Origin: Antedon mediterranea
Taxonomy: Eukaryota; Echinodermata; Crinoidea; Comatulida; Antedonidae
Assembly (NCBI RefSeq): GCF_964355755.1
Contig: NC_092680.1
Location: forward strand, 15,353,001 to 15,417,000
Reading direction: 5' to 3'
Length of the DNA: 64,000 bases
The notes under the pieces are model-generated. The model saw only the letters and a program-made list of their open reading frames with translations, ran no database searches and was not told the origin of the DNA. Below are positions 46,421-59,573 of this stretch, in pieces. Within the stretch, counting starts at the first letter, position 1. Each line of letters begins with the position of its first letter. The position numbers and the translations under genes were made by a program.

Positions 46421-48249
46421 TGATTACTAGCTGTAGGCCTATTATAGTAGTATTTTTCTATACGTGTTTGATACAAAAATGACGGGTAATAATGTTCACC
46501 GCTTAGAGGTTTCACAACATTAGGCGCTATATAACACTTTAAGCAATGAATAAATGTTATATATATATACGTTATGTTATTTACATTTTAACTTCGGGAC
46601 AAATCTTCGCCTTGGATACCTATCTTATCTATCTCAGATTTCTATCTATCTTTCTATCTTAGGAAGATATTATAAAGAGTTTTAGGCTATAACAAAATGT
46701 ATGATTTCATTGGTAGATTTTTAACTCTACGCGCGGTAGAAGTAATTTCCGGGTTCACGGTAAGGTGTATCAATCACCTTGCAACTAAGTTGGCCGTTGG
46801 TGGCTTTAGCTATTTTAGTTTTTTTTTTATTTTCGGACCGCGCGTTTGAAGATATATACATACACATCAAATTAAATATATTCATAAGACATATGAGTAT
46901 ATTGTGGGGAATAAGTATAAAAAATTACATCGAGAAAACTGATGATAAGAGCTTTTGTTTGAAATCGGAGGAAACCCCGATAGCCGAGTTTTTTAGTAAG
47001 CTGCCAGGACTTTATGTACTGTGCGCTATCTGTGTCCCGTTCGGCCCCTGGGATACTTCTGCCCATGATGCAAGCCGTCTAAAACGTCTTCCTTCTTAGG
47101 CCAAAACGGCTCACTGTATCGCAAAATAATGTATTAATTATACCAATTAGGATGGTATTTATTTGAATAAACGCCCGGAACATCATTTAATAATTACCCC
47201 CCCCCCCCGCCCCCTACCATCTAATAAACGTCCATCCACATTTATACACACACTATTGTACTATACTTATAACACAATTTATACTAATTTTAGTAGAACT
47301 GCTATCTACAATTTACCAATCATTTGTTATTCTTTTTTGCCACTTTTTATATCTACTAGAGGAATTTCTAAAACCTTTTTATCATTCCGAGAACCATCGT
47401 CTGCACTTCCTAGAGGAAGAACTTCGTCTACAAACTCTAGTAAATACGATGAATACTAAAAACGTATAAACATCTTTTGAGCTACTAACATTTTGGATTT
47501 TTTTATAAAATAAAATAATGTTTGATTTGGCTGTAAACTAGATCGAATTTATTATCATGCAGTCAACTTACTAAGAGTATTACATTGAAATACGATTGAT
47601 AATAAGAAATAAAGCATAATAATTATTCGTTCTAGTCTGAGGTAGTTTATAAGTCTTTTATTTTGTAGTGAATTGTATCTGAATTGTTATTCAACAGTAA
47701 TTTAGTTGTACATACATCCATTACCAATGTATATTATTGTAAAAGCGGTAGAAGCAGGACAACTGTTAACTATGATGATTTAACGAACTTTTATACCTAC
47801 CTGATTAACAATGAATAACTCTAATTCAGGTCAAGTCATCACACAATATTATACAATGTTGACGTTTTAGTGAATTCAATAAAAGATCAATAGGATTTTC
47901 TCGACGTTATTGTGAAAATCGCAAACAGAATACTTTATTGCGCATATAAAAGGAAAATATTTTCTTAGAAAAGAATGGTTGCTAACCTAACGTGTGTGTT
48001 AAAAAGCAAAAACAAACTTTTCAAACAATATCAGCCATAATAATAAATTCTTCAAGGTTATTTTCTTGTTATATTATTGAAAGATACAACAGGTCATTTA
48101 CTCCATTAAAAGTATAGTAGGCCTAATATATCCATTACTTTTACCAGAATAATTAACAATAGTATTTATTTATGATGATGCTGATTTAAACGTTACAATT
48201 GGTATTATTATAATTTTGTGAAATCACAAGACTTGAATTCGGTGAACTA

Positions 48250-48390
48250 AGGCTCTGTCTACTCTATTAAAACTAGTTTTACAAAACAAAAAGTGTGATG
48301 AGCCCAATTATTGTATAGTGATAATATGGCCAAATAGTGATATAACATCACTTTTTTTTCACATAAAGTTTGATAGTGTGGACAGAGCTT
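48250..48390. mobile_element. TCTGTCTAC-family MITE
   Basis: Ends AGGCTCTGTCTAC and GTGGACAGAGCTT are inverted repeats flanked by TA. The core has AAGTGTGATGAGCCCAATTA and AACATCACTTTTTTTTCA, shared with 63194-63353 and 8279-8420. Confidence 0.7.
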
Positions 48391-48586
48391 TAGAATTATT
48401 GTCACCCGGGTTGGTAAAAAGTACGCTAAGTAGTCATGTGTGAACTAAAAATACCTTCCAATAATTTTTCTATTTGTATACGATTATTTAGAAACGTTTG
48501 ACTGTAATTTAAATTTCATCGCGTTAGTAAAGCAATACAATGACATGATACGTCGTGATTGAACTCTGCTACTCTTATCAATTTTT

Positions 48587-49334
48587 AGTCGCGTGGAAGC
48601 GACTCTATAGTTCACTATGTCGGTCGGTTGGTCGGTCTGTCTGTCTGTCTGTCGGTCTGTCTGTCGGTCCGGTATCACTATGCGTTTTATCGCTTTCTGA
48701 CCTTATCTTGATATCAGTTTAATCTAGCTAGGTCAATTTTTCACAGTATATTCCTTATGGCCAGGAATCAATGTGGTTATGTTTTCACGGTGCGCAATAA
48801 AAAATTACGCGGTCTACGCACGATTTAACGAAATCACGTTTGTAATCATATCTTCACAACCATGAATCACAATTAAATAAAATTTGGTACTCATAAATTT
48901 CAGGGCATAAATCATCATATGGCAATACAATTACGTGCGAAGCGCATGTAACGCATGTGTACGCGCGCTTAAAATTTTCAAAATTTATTTTCGATGAAAT
49001 AAGAGTACATTTCAGGCAATTTTAAGCGTTTACAAAATTGCCATGCGTGCGCATACTTTTGCGCGCGCACTGCGCGTTAAATGTTATTGCGCACTCTTTT
49101 TGCCCGATTTCTGTTTTCTTGACTTACTTTTCAACTCGAAATTACGTTATACGAGCACGTCGAAAGTGACACGAAAAAAATATAAATGTTTTTAAACATT
49201 TCAACATTTTTAAACATGTTCAGTAATTTCGGTCAGTATAGTTCACTATGTCGGTCGGTCGGTCTGTCTGTCTGTCGGTCTGTCTGTCGGTCTGTCTGTC
49301 GGTCCGGTATCACTATGCATTGTAGCACGCGACT
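48587..49334. mobile_element. (GGTC)n element with AGTCGCGTG ends, long copy
   Basis: Begins AGTCGCGTG and ends CACGCGACT, a perfect 9-bp inverted pair. Inside are two CTATAGTTCACTATGTCGGT / (GGTC,TGTC)n / CCGGTATCACTATGC blocks, near 48607-48685 and 49236-49320, and a CG-rich middle. Shorter members are at 58981-59087 and 61290-61391. No coding frame. Confidence 0.6.
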
Positions 49335-49603
49335 TAATGGCTGTTGGCCTTGTTATTTTACACTGCCCTGTTGTGTCTATTCGTTTTCATACTACTCATA
49401 TTTCCCGTTTTAAAAGAGTCGAAGATCGTTTTGTCAGTGTCCATTTGTCTTCCTTCTCTTGTTTTTGCTGTTCCGTTTTTTTTCGCGTGTGTGTTTATTT
49501 GTCTTTCTGTTTGTTTGTTAGAGGATTACTCAAGTTATTGTCAGGTCTTTACCAAACCACAGATAGATATGTGGTCAAGGACATACATTTTTTTAGGTAA
49601 TCC

Positions 49604-49928
49604 AGAGCAGGATCCCAATTCTGGATCACTTTTTAGGCCTATTATTATTTTCAGACCTGCTAATGTTAAAAGATAGGAGAACATTTTTGGCCATCTGGTA
49701 CTGAGCAATCTTTTTTTTTATCTTTTGTGGTTCACCACCACCTTTATTCATTCATTGTTTCAGTTACACATAATTTCTAAACATTTTCTACTTTTTTTTT
49801 CATTTTTTTCCTGCTTTTTCCCGTCAATAATATCAAGTATAATTTTAGAGCAGAGCAGGATTCCAATTCTGGACCACTTTTTATTATTATTTTCAGACCT
49901 GCTAATGTTAAAATATAGGATTACATTT
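49604..49928. repeat. Direct duplication of about 85 bp
   Basis: The segment 49604-49688 (AGAGCAGGATCCCAATTCTG ... TTTTCAGACCTGCTAATGTT) recurs at 49846-49928 with scattered changes. Neither copy resembles a gene. Confidence 0.7.
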
Positions 49929-50517
49929 TCAAAAGCCCTGTAGTATCATACCATTATTGAACAATACTTTTTTGTTAAATCTGTATAATTACTAAACATT
50001 ACAAAGTGTTTATTATTATTATTCAATTTTTGTTAAATAATCTAAATATAGAATCAATTGTATATTATTCAAAATTACAAACTTGTTTACCCATTAACTG
50101 TGCCTTTACAGTCTACCTAACTACATACATTAAATACTTAGTATGATTTACACTGATATGATGATACTACTAGTATTGAAGTCCGTTTACAATTTGACAA
50201 AACTACCATTGTAATCATGACCACGGTTTTTGGAGAATGAATTATTGCAAAGCACTAGAACAAAATATAGCCTTTCTCAAATAAAAGAAATCAATACAAA
50301 ACAACTGCTGCTGCTGCTACTACTGCCACTGCATCCATATAAGATCTGCTAATTTTACTATAAATTATCCATCAAAAGTCTTAAAGGTTCATTTTAGTTT
50401 TTTCGTTCTGCTTATAGTTCAATACTTCTGTACGGCAATTTATTTATTTTTCTTAATGTGAAACAAACGCGAATGAAAGTTTTTGCTTTAACGTCCATTT
50501 AAACAGGAAATAAACTT

Positions 50518-51345
50518 CTTCTTCTTCTTTCTTGGAAATCCAAGAAACATTTATTATATATGGCCTTTGGCCCAAATAATATACAATGTAATAGTTAAAT
50601 AAATATCATTTGAGTGCGTTTAAAAATTCTGTTCTACGTTTAATTGAAAAAAAAACCCAATATTTTCCAAGTTTATCAATAAGATCAGTATTTGTGGTAG
50701 ACATAAGATAAGTATAATTATTTTAACTTAGTTGGGTTGTTTGTATAAAAGGAAAGCATATATTTAGAATTGCTGTCGTTCAAAGCCTTTGTTTAAAATT
50801 TGAAATAAAAGTATATATATTATTGACCTGTTGTGAGTACCATATGTTACCAAATCCATTTATGAATAGTATTTGTTTTACGTCATTGGCCCAACATTGC
50901 TCATTTCTTTGAGCTTTTCGATATTGAAAATCACAACATTGTTTAATAAATTTGTCTAATAAATTTGTCTAATAAATTTGTTTAATACATTTGTCATTAT
51001 CCATTTGGATTACTCTTATCCAGTAACGAATTATATTAATAATAATTTGAATTTGAACCTTCTCTAATACTGATATATCATTTAAACCCTATATTTCGCT
51101 ACCATAAAGTAAGATTGGCATAATCTTAACATCAAATATATGGTTCCATATATTAACTTTGAGGTTACCAGAACGCCTATGGGTCAATCCCTTTAATGTA
51201 AACAAAGCCTTATTAGCTTATTGACAACTGTGTTCTTTGCCTTTATTCCAATTACCATTTGAGTTAAAAACAACTCCTAAATATTTAATTTTGGTATTAT
51301 AATTGCAACCATAATAACGTGTATTTACAGTGATTTTGACAAAAA
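50518..51345 (-). pseudogene. Degenerate LINE ORF2 3' end
   Basis: Reading on the minus strand from 51345, the frame gives KIKYLGVVFNSNGNW, then ANKALFTLKGL and IMPILLYGSEI, the motifs that follow the catalytic core of CR1/L2-like non-LTR reverse transcriptases. Further on come CWANDVKQILFINGFGNIW and FISNFKQRL. Several stop codons interrupt it. The element ends in an (AAG)n tail near 50518-50530. It is a dead, 5'-truncated copy. Confidence 0.75.
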
Positions 51346-51800
51346 AAACAATGTAATAATATTAATTATAAAATATATACAGTGATTATTTACAGTAATG
51401 ATAATAATAAAAATTAATTGTTTAAATTGACTATTATTGGAAACAGAAGTTGAATAATAAAATACTGAATAAATACAAAGTTTCATTAGAGGTTTACAAT
51501 CAATGGAAAAGATGAATACATATAATATTTTAAGTATGACAAAGCAAACCCTTAACCCTAATTAGGCCTAACGTATTCAATTTATGGAAATAAGTTGTAA
51601 CTTTTATTTTGAACATTCACATATATGATGTTGGATGCAACAATACCTTCTTAGCATAAATACATCATGGAGAAATGTATATGTGAATGCTTTCCCATGC
51701 TAAACTATGATGATACTAGTATTTAACCTATATTTAAAAAAGTCCGTGTATAATATATGACAAGACTATCAAAAGCCATAACCATGTTTATGAAAAACAA

Positions 51801-51838
51801 TTATGGCAAAGCACAGGAGCAATATGCAACCACAGTCT
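51801..51838 (-). CDS. Proposed terminal exon of the Tie-like gene
   Basis: Acceptor TTTTTTTTTTCAG at 51839-51851 lies only 90 bases after the donor of the last EGF exon. The phase-2 continuation gives 12 residues, ETVVAYCSCALP, and a TAA stop. An AATAAA lies about 195 bases further on (51607-51602). If another exon is used instead, the protein would continue beyond the region examined. Confidence 0.5.
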
Positions 51839-54800
51839 CTGAAAAAAAAAAGATACAATTTTGTAAATACAAACCAAATTGAACAGTCTTATTGTGATAC
51901 GCCTATATACTACTACTTTCAAATTACCTGTCTCACAGGTTGGACCCGAAAACCCTGGAGGGCATTTACAGATGTGTTTACTATCCTCAGCAGTACAAGT
52001 GCCACCATTCAAGCATCCAGTACCACATTCATCAATTTCTGAAGACGTTTAATAAAGAAAATGTTATACATTTGACACTAAAAATTTCTATACTAGTGTA
52101 TTCGAATTCAATACACACTAAACACTTGGGAATGGATGATATTTTAAGTAAATCATTGGTAGCTAATAGCCCAGTCAACATTGAAATATTGATTTTTTTT
52201 TTCTATATTCCAAGACAAAACATTTGTTTTATAGATATTTGTTAATGTTTCGGGTGATATAAGATAAACTCACTGATGGACGGGGGATGTTTAATTTCAG
52301 AAAAGGTGGAAAAGTGGAAATTTGATGTCGTCTTGCACAAATTGCAACCGTTATGTGAGTTAACGCAAGAAGTTTCGTTGATTACATTGACTAAAGTAAT
52401 ATCCTGATATGTTAATTTTAATAAATATTACTCTTTGAAGAAAGGCTCGTTGAATGTCCAAATACAATACAGTGATAAATATTAGTTTCTGTTGATTGAG
52501 GGAATATTGGTTAAGTCGAGGTTATGCTATGATAAAACGTCAATTACTTCACTTATTCCATTTCATTAAAAAAAAGAAGAAAGAAATGCACTGTGAACCT
52601 CACATCCACTTCCTGCCTCTATACATGTTGTGCAATTTTTTAATATATAATTTATTTCGTGTATTTCAAAATTGACAAATATCATTTTGTCTTCGTTTGT
52701 TCAATTTTAAAACAACATTTTTCATAGGCACGATGACAGATTATTTATATTGCGGAGGGCAGTGTTCGGTCGTACCAATTAAAGTCTTTCAGAAATTTGA
52801 CATGGTTAATAACTTACTTGGTGTATCATACAATAATTAAAGAAGTCATTTGTGTTTTTGTGTTGAAAGGATCTACTTATCGATATTAATATATATATAC
52901 TAATAACTTGATTTGGTTAGCTTTAATTGTTTAAAAACATTATTGATAATGTTGTACTTACCGTCATCACAATTAAGCCCAAAGCATGTGCCTTCTATGC
53001 ACTTGCCAGTCACTCGGTGACATTCACATTCCTTATTACATTCGATTTCACAGTTTTCCCTATAAAAGTTTTGTTGACATTCTACAATAAATGAAATCAA
53101 TCATAGTATACACAAATAATACATTTTTATTTAGTTGGATGATGAGAATATTTCTTGAAATATAAAGCAGTCAATTTTTCATCGAATGAAATATTCTCTC
53201 CATCCATTCAAATACAAAGCATGCATTATGTTTTATAAAGCACTAGCTTTTATTCCATTTATCAATCGAAAATATTGAAAATGCTAGGAAGGGAAGCTAG
53301 GGACTACCATTAAAAAAACAGTGCCCCAACTTTAGACGCGGAGTAAAACAGTTATAGACAGCGCGCACAAATTGATGTCCAAATCATTCAACAACGTCGC
53401 GTGGCAAACATTTTCAAAACGTTGACAGAAAGCTGAACGTACATTAGATTCCGTTAATTATCACCATTATATATCACTTTTTCGTTAGATAGGGCTAATT
53501 AAAAATGAAACATGATGGTTGATGTAGTTCTAATCAATAAGCGCATATAAAGTTGCACATGTATCAATTGTAGATTTATAGCCGTATCAATTAATTTTCT
53601 AAAGATACATTTTTATGTTACTTTGACAATTGGTTCCTGTCCATGGGGGCGCACATGACGAGTCTTGGGTGTCAGTGCATCTTCCTTTATATCGATCACA
53701 ACCACCTTGTTTACAATGACATGTTTGAGCACAGTCTGCACCAAATGTACCCGACGAACACTCTGTGTAAAATGAACGATTAGAAAAAACTATTAATAGG
53801 CTAAATAAAGACTACATACATCACACATTTGAATTTATGTTAAAATGGTACAGTTTGAATTAAGTAAAACTAACAACGAACTATTGATTATTAACAGATA
53901 ATTATATTGTACACCTAAAAAAAACATCTTTTTTAAAATTAATTTTTGTCACATATTATTTTTTCACATTTACCAATATTTACCTAAAAATAACTGTAAT
54001 TTAGAGGGGAAAAACGTTCTAAAAGAAAATATTTTTTATTGTGTTAAATTTAACTTAAATGTTGTCTTTTTAAAAACTAAATCATTTTTGCTTGTTTTTT
54101 TTTCTACGGAAGTTTATTACAATTTACCTGTATCGCATTTTAAACCTTTGTAGCCGGTAACACAGCTACATCCATATGGATCAGGTAAGCAGAACTGAAA
54201 GTTTCTACATGAAGTAAGTCTACTTTGGCTGCTACATCGATTTTCACAATTCCAACCATGTCTATTGCCGCCGCATTCTAAATAACGAACGAATTATGCA
54301 AATTAATTGATGAATATTAATTAACTTAGTGTATTATTATTGTTATAATAAGTTAAATTTAACTAAATTAATAATATAATATTTCCTAAACAACTGAATA
54401 CTGCTATCATGCCTTCTTCTTTCAACAAGTGAAGGTTTTGCCACCGGATATGAAAAACTAATGGTGAACAACGATACGAAACTAAGATGAATATAAATTC
54501 GTTGAATTAATGTTTGAATACTTTTTAGAATCTAAATTCCTGATATATCTGTTTACACAATCAAGTATTATTAATTTTATTGTTTTTTAGATTTTAATTT
54601 GTATTATATTGTTGTTTATTAATAACAATGATGATGTTAGGTATGCTGCAGTTCTCACCAGTTTCACATGTAGATCCCAGAAATCCAGGTGCGCAGATAC
54701 ATAATCCTGTTTTATCATCACATACGCCTCCATTATAGCAGTATTCACAGTCACCAGTGCAGTTAGGTGGACCCCATCTGTGACGTGGGCACTCTGAATA

Positions 54801-57800
54801 AATTCAATACAAATTACTAATCGATACAAAAGAAAACAACAAAAGATGAAAGTTAAACAGTAACGCTTTGTTTACTTCCTATTTTCAAAAGATTTCACAA
54901 TGCTGTTTGTCGTCGTTTAAAATGACAATCATAGCTTTATGTTACATCTTTTCCTTCCAAGGTTACATAATTTACCTCGTACAATTAACTTGATAAACGA
55001 GTGCCTACGATCTTCCCGGTTACCATCCTCATACATCTCGTAAACCCCAGCATCACTGGTCGCCACAGAGCCAAAGGTAACGCTTTTTTCTGCTCCAATC
55101 TTAAATACAGAAGAACCATCTTTCCTCCACGCTAGAGAACTGCTTAATAAAGTATTGAACGTAATTGTAACATTATCTCCTTCATTTACAGTTACTGTGT
55201 TTTTAGAATTTCCAGGCGTTATTAAGGCTGTTTATGCAAAAAAAGAGTTAAAGCAAATTTATATTTCATTTAAATTAATTAAAGTCAAATAGAATACAAG
55301 AACCAACAAGTATATGTAATAATGTACAAATAATGAATGTTTATGAGTGTAATGGTACAAATAATGGCACGAGGTGAATGATAAAAGGTTATATTTCAAC
55401 GAGGCGATGAACCGAGTTGAAATATAACCTTTCATCATTCACCAAGTGCCATTAATTGTACCATTACACGAATACAAAACATTCATTATTTTTTTTATAT
55501 AACATCTAAATAAATTCTTGTAATTTGAATCAAAGGTTATACATACTGTATATATAATGATCATCAATTTATTATTATTATTGTGTTTCTGTGAATTAAA
55601 AATTTGATTATAGAAGTCATCTTATTGTATATAATCGAGTAAACTTTGTTAGTGTAACATATGATGATGATACATGAAACCTCATTGTAAAATGTTGAGA
55701 GATTAATAATAATTCACAACAAAAACCCACAAAAAGGGGAAAAACACAGAAATGTGATAGGCCTTACCATCTTCTCTTATTTTTGTAGTTTGTACAGCAG
55801 TGGTGACGCCATTGTTCACTATCTTGCAATAGTATACTCCCATGCCAAAGACCTCTGTAACATACCACCTACGATCTGCTCCCGACACGTCCCATGCTAT
55901 TTCACTAACAGCCTCACCATTTGCTACTGCAAATGATCTACCATAACTCAAAGTATAACCAGTAAATGCGGTAGGTATGTAGCATTGATAATTCGTATTA
56001 GAGTTACTTTGTGGTCCTAAATTCAATACTGTTATATAATCACCATTTCCTAGAAGAAAACATAATAACAACATACTGGGTAAAAAATCCAAATATACAA
56101 AAAATGTATTATTTAGTAAAAACTATTTCTGTAAGTAGTAACGTTGTTGGGTTTGGTTCATTTATTTTTTAGTAGAGGGTTATGTATCGATGAAATCATA
56201 AATCGTTGGCTATAGTATACACATTTGATTATATCCTTGCTACTTGAGTTGTTCCGTACATAACTCCAACATGATAGTAATGTCATGTTGAGATTTTTAT
56301 TTAATAAAGTTCACCTTAAGTTCGTATGCTACTGTGTCTTGTAAAGCATTTAATTTATTTTTTGCATTCATTAAATAAAAATAATACTTTTATTTGTCGA
56401 GAAGAGATTTTGTTGTTTAAATAAACTTCGTCTTGTTGAATATCAATATTCAACTTAAACTCTCAGCATTATTGTAACTCATAAACATACACTGTTATCT
56501 GCTTATCTTTTGTTAAGTTCCCTCAACTTTATTTCATTTCAAAAGATAATCATTAATTGATTAATAAATAATCTTATTATATGTATGTATTATATATTTA
56601 AATTCATACATTTACATTACATGCAAATTGAAAGAACATTAATTCTAACTCGCCCGGTGATATACTGAAAATATATTATTTTGAAACGATAAGATGAGCA
56701 AATCTGTGAGAATGAGAAAAAGTATGATTTATATACAATTTACACAGTTTGCAACACAATTGCGACTATTGATTCGAACCCGGAACCTTCTGCTTAATAT
56801 GCAGATGTCCTAACCATTAGACCACTGAGCCTTTCATGGTTTAGTTCAAACCCTGAATTGATCAGCACTATAGTCCCTCACCATCGCACACAAGAGATCA
56901 AATTGATACGCCCTCATATAGTTTTAATCATTTTATGATAAAAGCTTTTAATCTGTATTTTGCCAGTTTCAAATGTATTTCCATTTTATATTACTATGGA
57001 CAATAAAATAATATCAGTATCAGTATTTTCAGTATTTTATTCACGAAGCGGAATCTCTGAAGAGATACGTTTATATATAAACATTAGGTCTACAGGCACA
57101 GAATAAATTCTAAACCACTCGGTGAAATATTGAAATTTAATTCATTAATTTGAAACGATATCAAAAATAAATAAAATAGAATAATAAAAAACTCAATAAC
57201 TATTTGTTTGTAGAGTATAGCAATATCAATGCGTTCCGTTAACTCTTCTTTTTAGTGTTTTCCCCTTTTTTTTATTTCTGTTTATTTGCACTATTTGCAT
57301 ACATTGTTTGTATACTTTTAAAAAATAGTTCATAATACATCCTACGCTATTACATGGTACATGGACTAGTGTCAAAAGGAGAAGTTATATATAATTCTCT
57401 CGACTACAGACCTCTCAATTTGGAAAAATGAAATATCGTAAAGATTTTTAAAGCGTATCCAAACTCATGAGGGCGCTAATACACTTTTGAATATTACATC
57501 AGCCCATAGAGGGCGGTATTAAAATTAGAATTAGTGTCTATAATGTGGTGCCTTAGGGTCAGGATCGTGACATGGATGACAACGTTTTCAAATTGTGGAC
57601 ATTGTTTACTAGGGCATAAAGACTCGAAAAATCACTGTAGCAAAAACAAAATAAATATTTTCAAAATGGCGGCAAAAAAGGGTATATATCTTGGTAAACG
57701 GTAACCAGTTCATGTTAGTGTCAAAATGCTTGGAACATAGACTTTTCTATTCACTCTAATACACAATTTGGTTAGGATTATCTTTGTCTGTTAGAAGAGA

Positions 57801-59573
57801 TAAATTTCTTATTATATTATATAGGTTCGGGTAGGGTTTCTGGACTGCAGCACAGTTCATAACTGTATTTTAATAAATACTCGTCACAATGATCGCTTGT
57901 GCTTCAGACATCAAGGACACAAGGTTTTTTTCCATTCTATAGCAATCAGGTTACCCCGTGTCTGGGACCAGCTTCCCAGACCGTTGACAGATGCTGCAGT
58001 CCTAGAAAGCCCATCAGCCTTCATTAGAAAAGTTCATATTCATTTTGATTCGCTGTAACGGTATTTTGTCTTTACGTCTTTTATGTGTAAACTGACTTTG
58101 GGGTTGGGTCAACCGGCTCAGCTACAGTGATTAAGTTCACCTTGGTCTCCCCAATTTCATTTTTTTTTTATATACTTAAATAGACCAAATAAATAATGAA
58201 ATGAAATGAAATGAAACTATTTTATTAGACCAAATAGTAACATATATGTCGTTAGCAATCGCATTTCTCTACTACAAGTAGTTAAGATAATGAGCATATT
58301 AGGGTAAAAGATCACAATTCCGGAAATGGTGATTTCGGCTATTTTCTGACAAAATTGTATTAGAGTGAATAGAAACATATTATATATTCTGAGCATCTTG
58401 ACATTAAAATGAACTTTCTACCTATACCAATTACCAAGATATAGACTTTATAGATTTTGAAAATGTACAAATGGTTATAGTATACAATTTTAAAATACAT
58501 ACATAGCACCCTTATGTTGTTATTCGCCCTCTATAGATGCGACGAAAAGCCTACCTTCTAGTAATATTATTATTAGTGTAGGATTATTGATGGAAATTCT
58601 TCTGTTCAATTACAAGGCCTATGCCTAAGTGAATATTGTATTGCCAAGGAATAAATTAATTAATAATTATCTGTACATTATTCTTCGCAATGTAAGCTGA
58701 ACGCAACGCCTACCTAGGCATGCTTATTATCTACCGGATATTCTACTGGTTGTTGGCTATAATATAACATATATCGTTTTTTATATTGGTAAAATAGGCC
58801 TCTCGGGAATGATATTTTGCTCTCGTGAATATATATTTCCCTCAGCTTGCGCTCCGAGAAATATATATTCCCTCAAGAAAAATGTCATTCACTCGGGATG
58901 TCAAATCTTATATTTCCCCTCTAAGCAGGCAATATCTGTATAGTAAAACTCTTCTATTTGTATGTTTCTAAAATCGTATTAGTCGCTTGCAAACGTCCGA
59001 CCAAAATGTCGGTCGTTTGGTCGGTTGGTTGGTCAGTCAGTCGGTTTGTCGGTCGTTAAACACTAACTTAAATTTGCGCACGCGATTGCAGTCATGTATA
59101 TGGCCTTGTTTATATAGAGCCTAGAGGTAGTAGAAATTATAAAGTGTTGTATAATTTTTTTGTCTATCCAATTGGGAAAACATTTGTTTTAGTGGGAGAA
59201 CCGGAGATGACACAACGTATTGGGAGACTCCCGCCATTATCGGGAGAGTGTTGGGAAATACAACTACTGTACAACATTATTTTACTTTTTAATTTCACTT
59301 TATGAAGTATCTTGTGTTAGAATAGATTGTTGTATTTTTTGAGAAAACTTTAATAAAATAACTAATGTTGTAATATCAATCAGATGCTATTCCACTAAGT
59401 TTTATAGTTCATTATATGACAGTAACAAGAGAATATAAGATACCATTCTGCAGGGGTCGGATTCTTCTTCTTCTCATAACATAAAAATGGATGTTTGCAT
59501 CTTCCTCAAAAGAATGTTTAGACTTACCAAGACAAATAATGGCTTGAAGGAGGATTGCAACTGCAACAATCAT
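51801..59573 (-). CDS. Tie/TEK-like Ig-EGF protein, apparently secreted
   Basis: Nine exons: 59573-59528, 56049-55768, 55227-54976, 54793-54659, 54277-54128, 53762-53622, 53081-52962, 52038-51928, 51838-51801; 1275 nt, 424 aa, all internal junctions phase 1. Exon 1 is a signal peptide (MIVAVAILLQAIICL). Next are an Ig domain with its Cys pair (YQC...YYC), a Cys-less Ig-like domain (EGDNVTITF...DAGVYEMYE...IKLIVR), an EGF (WGPPNC...C.CAPGF), an EGF with FCLPDPYGCSCVTGYKGL, and three more EGF-like modules, the last EIDECGTGC type. The Cys-less Ig followed by the WGP and CLPDPYGCSC modules is the signature of Tie receptors, which bind angiopoietins. The proposed last exon (TVVAYCSCALP, stop) follows a long pyrimidine tract. 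No FN3, membrane or kinase exon was found. The 53622 donor (GTAACA) is weak. Family is firm; the terminus is tentative. Confidence 0.82.
56764..56832 (-). mobile_element. tRNA-like SINE head or tRNA pseudogene
   Basis: On the minus strand, TGGTCTAATGGTTAGGA (A box) and GGGTTCGAATC (B box) are spaced as in tRNA genes, with a TCTGC/GCAGA stem between. The loop would give an unlikely ATT anticodon, and the T-arm and acceptor stems do not pair. It is therefore scored as a tRNA-derived relic in the first intron of the Tie-like gene. Confidence 0.6.
57515..58540. repeat. Imperfect inverted repeat flanking a LINE end
   Basis: The left arm (about 57515-57775) and right arm (about 58340-58540) match as reverse complements through ATAGAGGGCG, TTTTCAAAAT, TATATCTTGGTAA, GTTCAT...TAATGTCAA-ATGCT and TTCTATTCACTCTAATAC. 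Arms are about 70-80 percent alike by eye. The spacer carries the LINE relic 57880-58060. It may be an old foldback transposon or two opposed copies of one repeat. Confidence 0.55.
57880..58060 (+). pseudogene. LINE C-terminal relic
   Basis: The plus-strand frame starting near 57885 reads HNDRLCFRHQGHKVFFHSIA, then IRLPRVWDQLPRPLTDAAVL and AFIRKVHIHFDSL with a stop. This is the form of the extreme C-terminus of CR1/L2-like LINE ORF2 (xRxxxxWNxLP motif). A GAAAT pentamer run at about 58195-58215 may be its tail. Confidence 0.6.
58981..59087. mobile_element. (GGTC)n element, short copy
   Basis: Begins AGTCGCTTG and ends CACGCGATT, with a GGTCGGTTGGTTGGTC tract and TTAAACACTAACTTAAATTT inside. 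The flank GCAGTCATGTATATGGCCTTG is shared with the copy at 61290. Confidence 0.6.

Larger units (their letters stand above)
45010..51800. other. Repeat-rich intergenic DNA between BRICHOS and Tie-like genes
   Basis: Holds a tRNA-type SINE with a nested MITE (46050-46420), a poly-C run at 47199, a TIR MITE (48250-48390), a (GGTC)n element (48587-49334), a short direct duplication (49604-49928) and a degenerate LINE 3' end (50518-51345). No Ig, FN3 or kinase exon was found on either strand. Confidence 0.6.

Noticed and set aside
46872-47099. Overlapping open frames on both strands in a GC-richer patch
   Set aside because: No domain, no splice context; most likely old repeat.
47332-47458. Minus-strand frame of about 42 codons ending in a stop (EVLPLGSADDGSRNDKKVLE)
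   Set aside because: A possible cytoplasmic-tail exon, but its phase does not fit the Tie-like gene and nothing else supports it.
48484-49413. Frames with repeated Arg-Gln-Thr-Asp or Cys-Arg-Ser
   Set aside because: Translations of the GGTC/TGTC tetranucleotide tracts.
56764-56832. Functional tRNA gene
   Set aside because: A and B boxes are good, but acceptor and T stems do not pair and the anticodon would be ATT; treated as a tRNA-derived relic.
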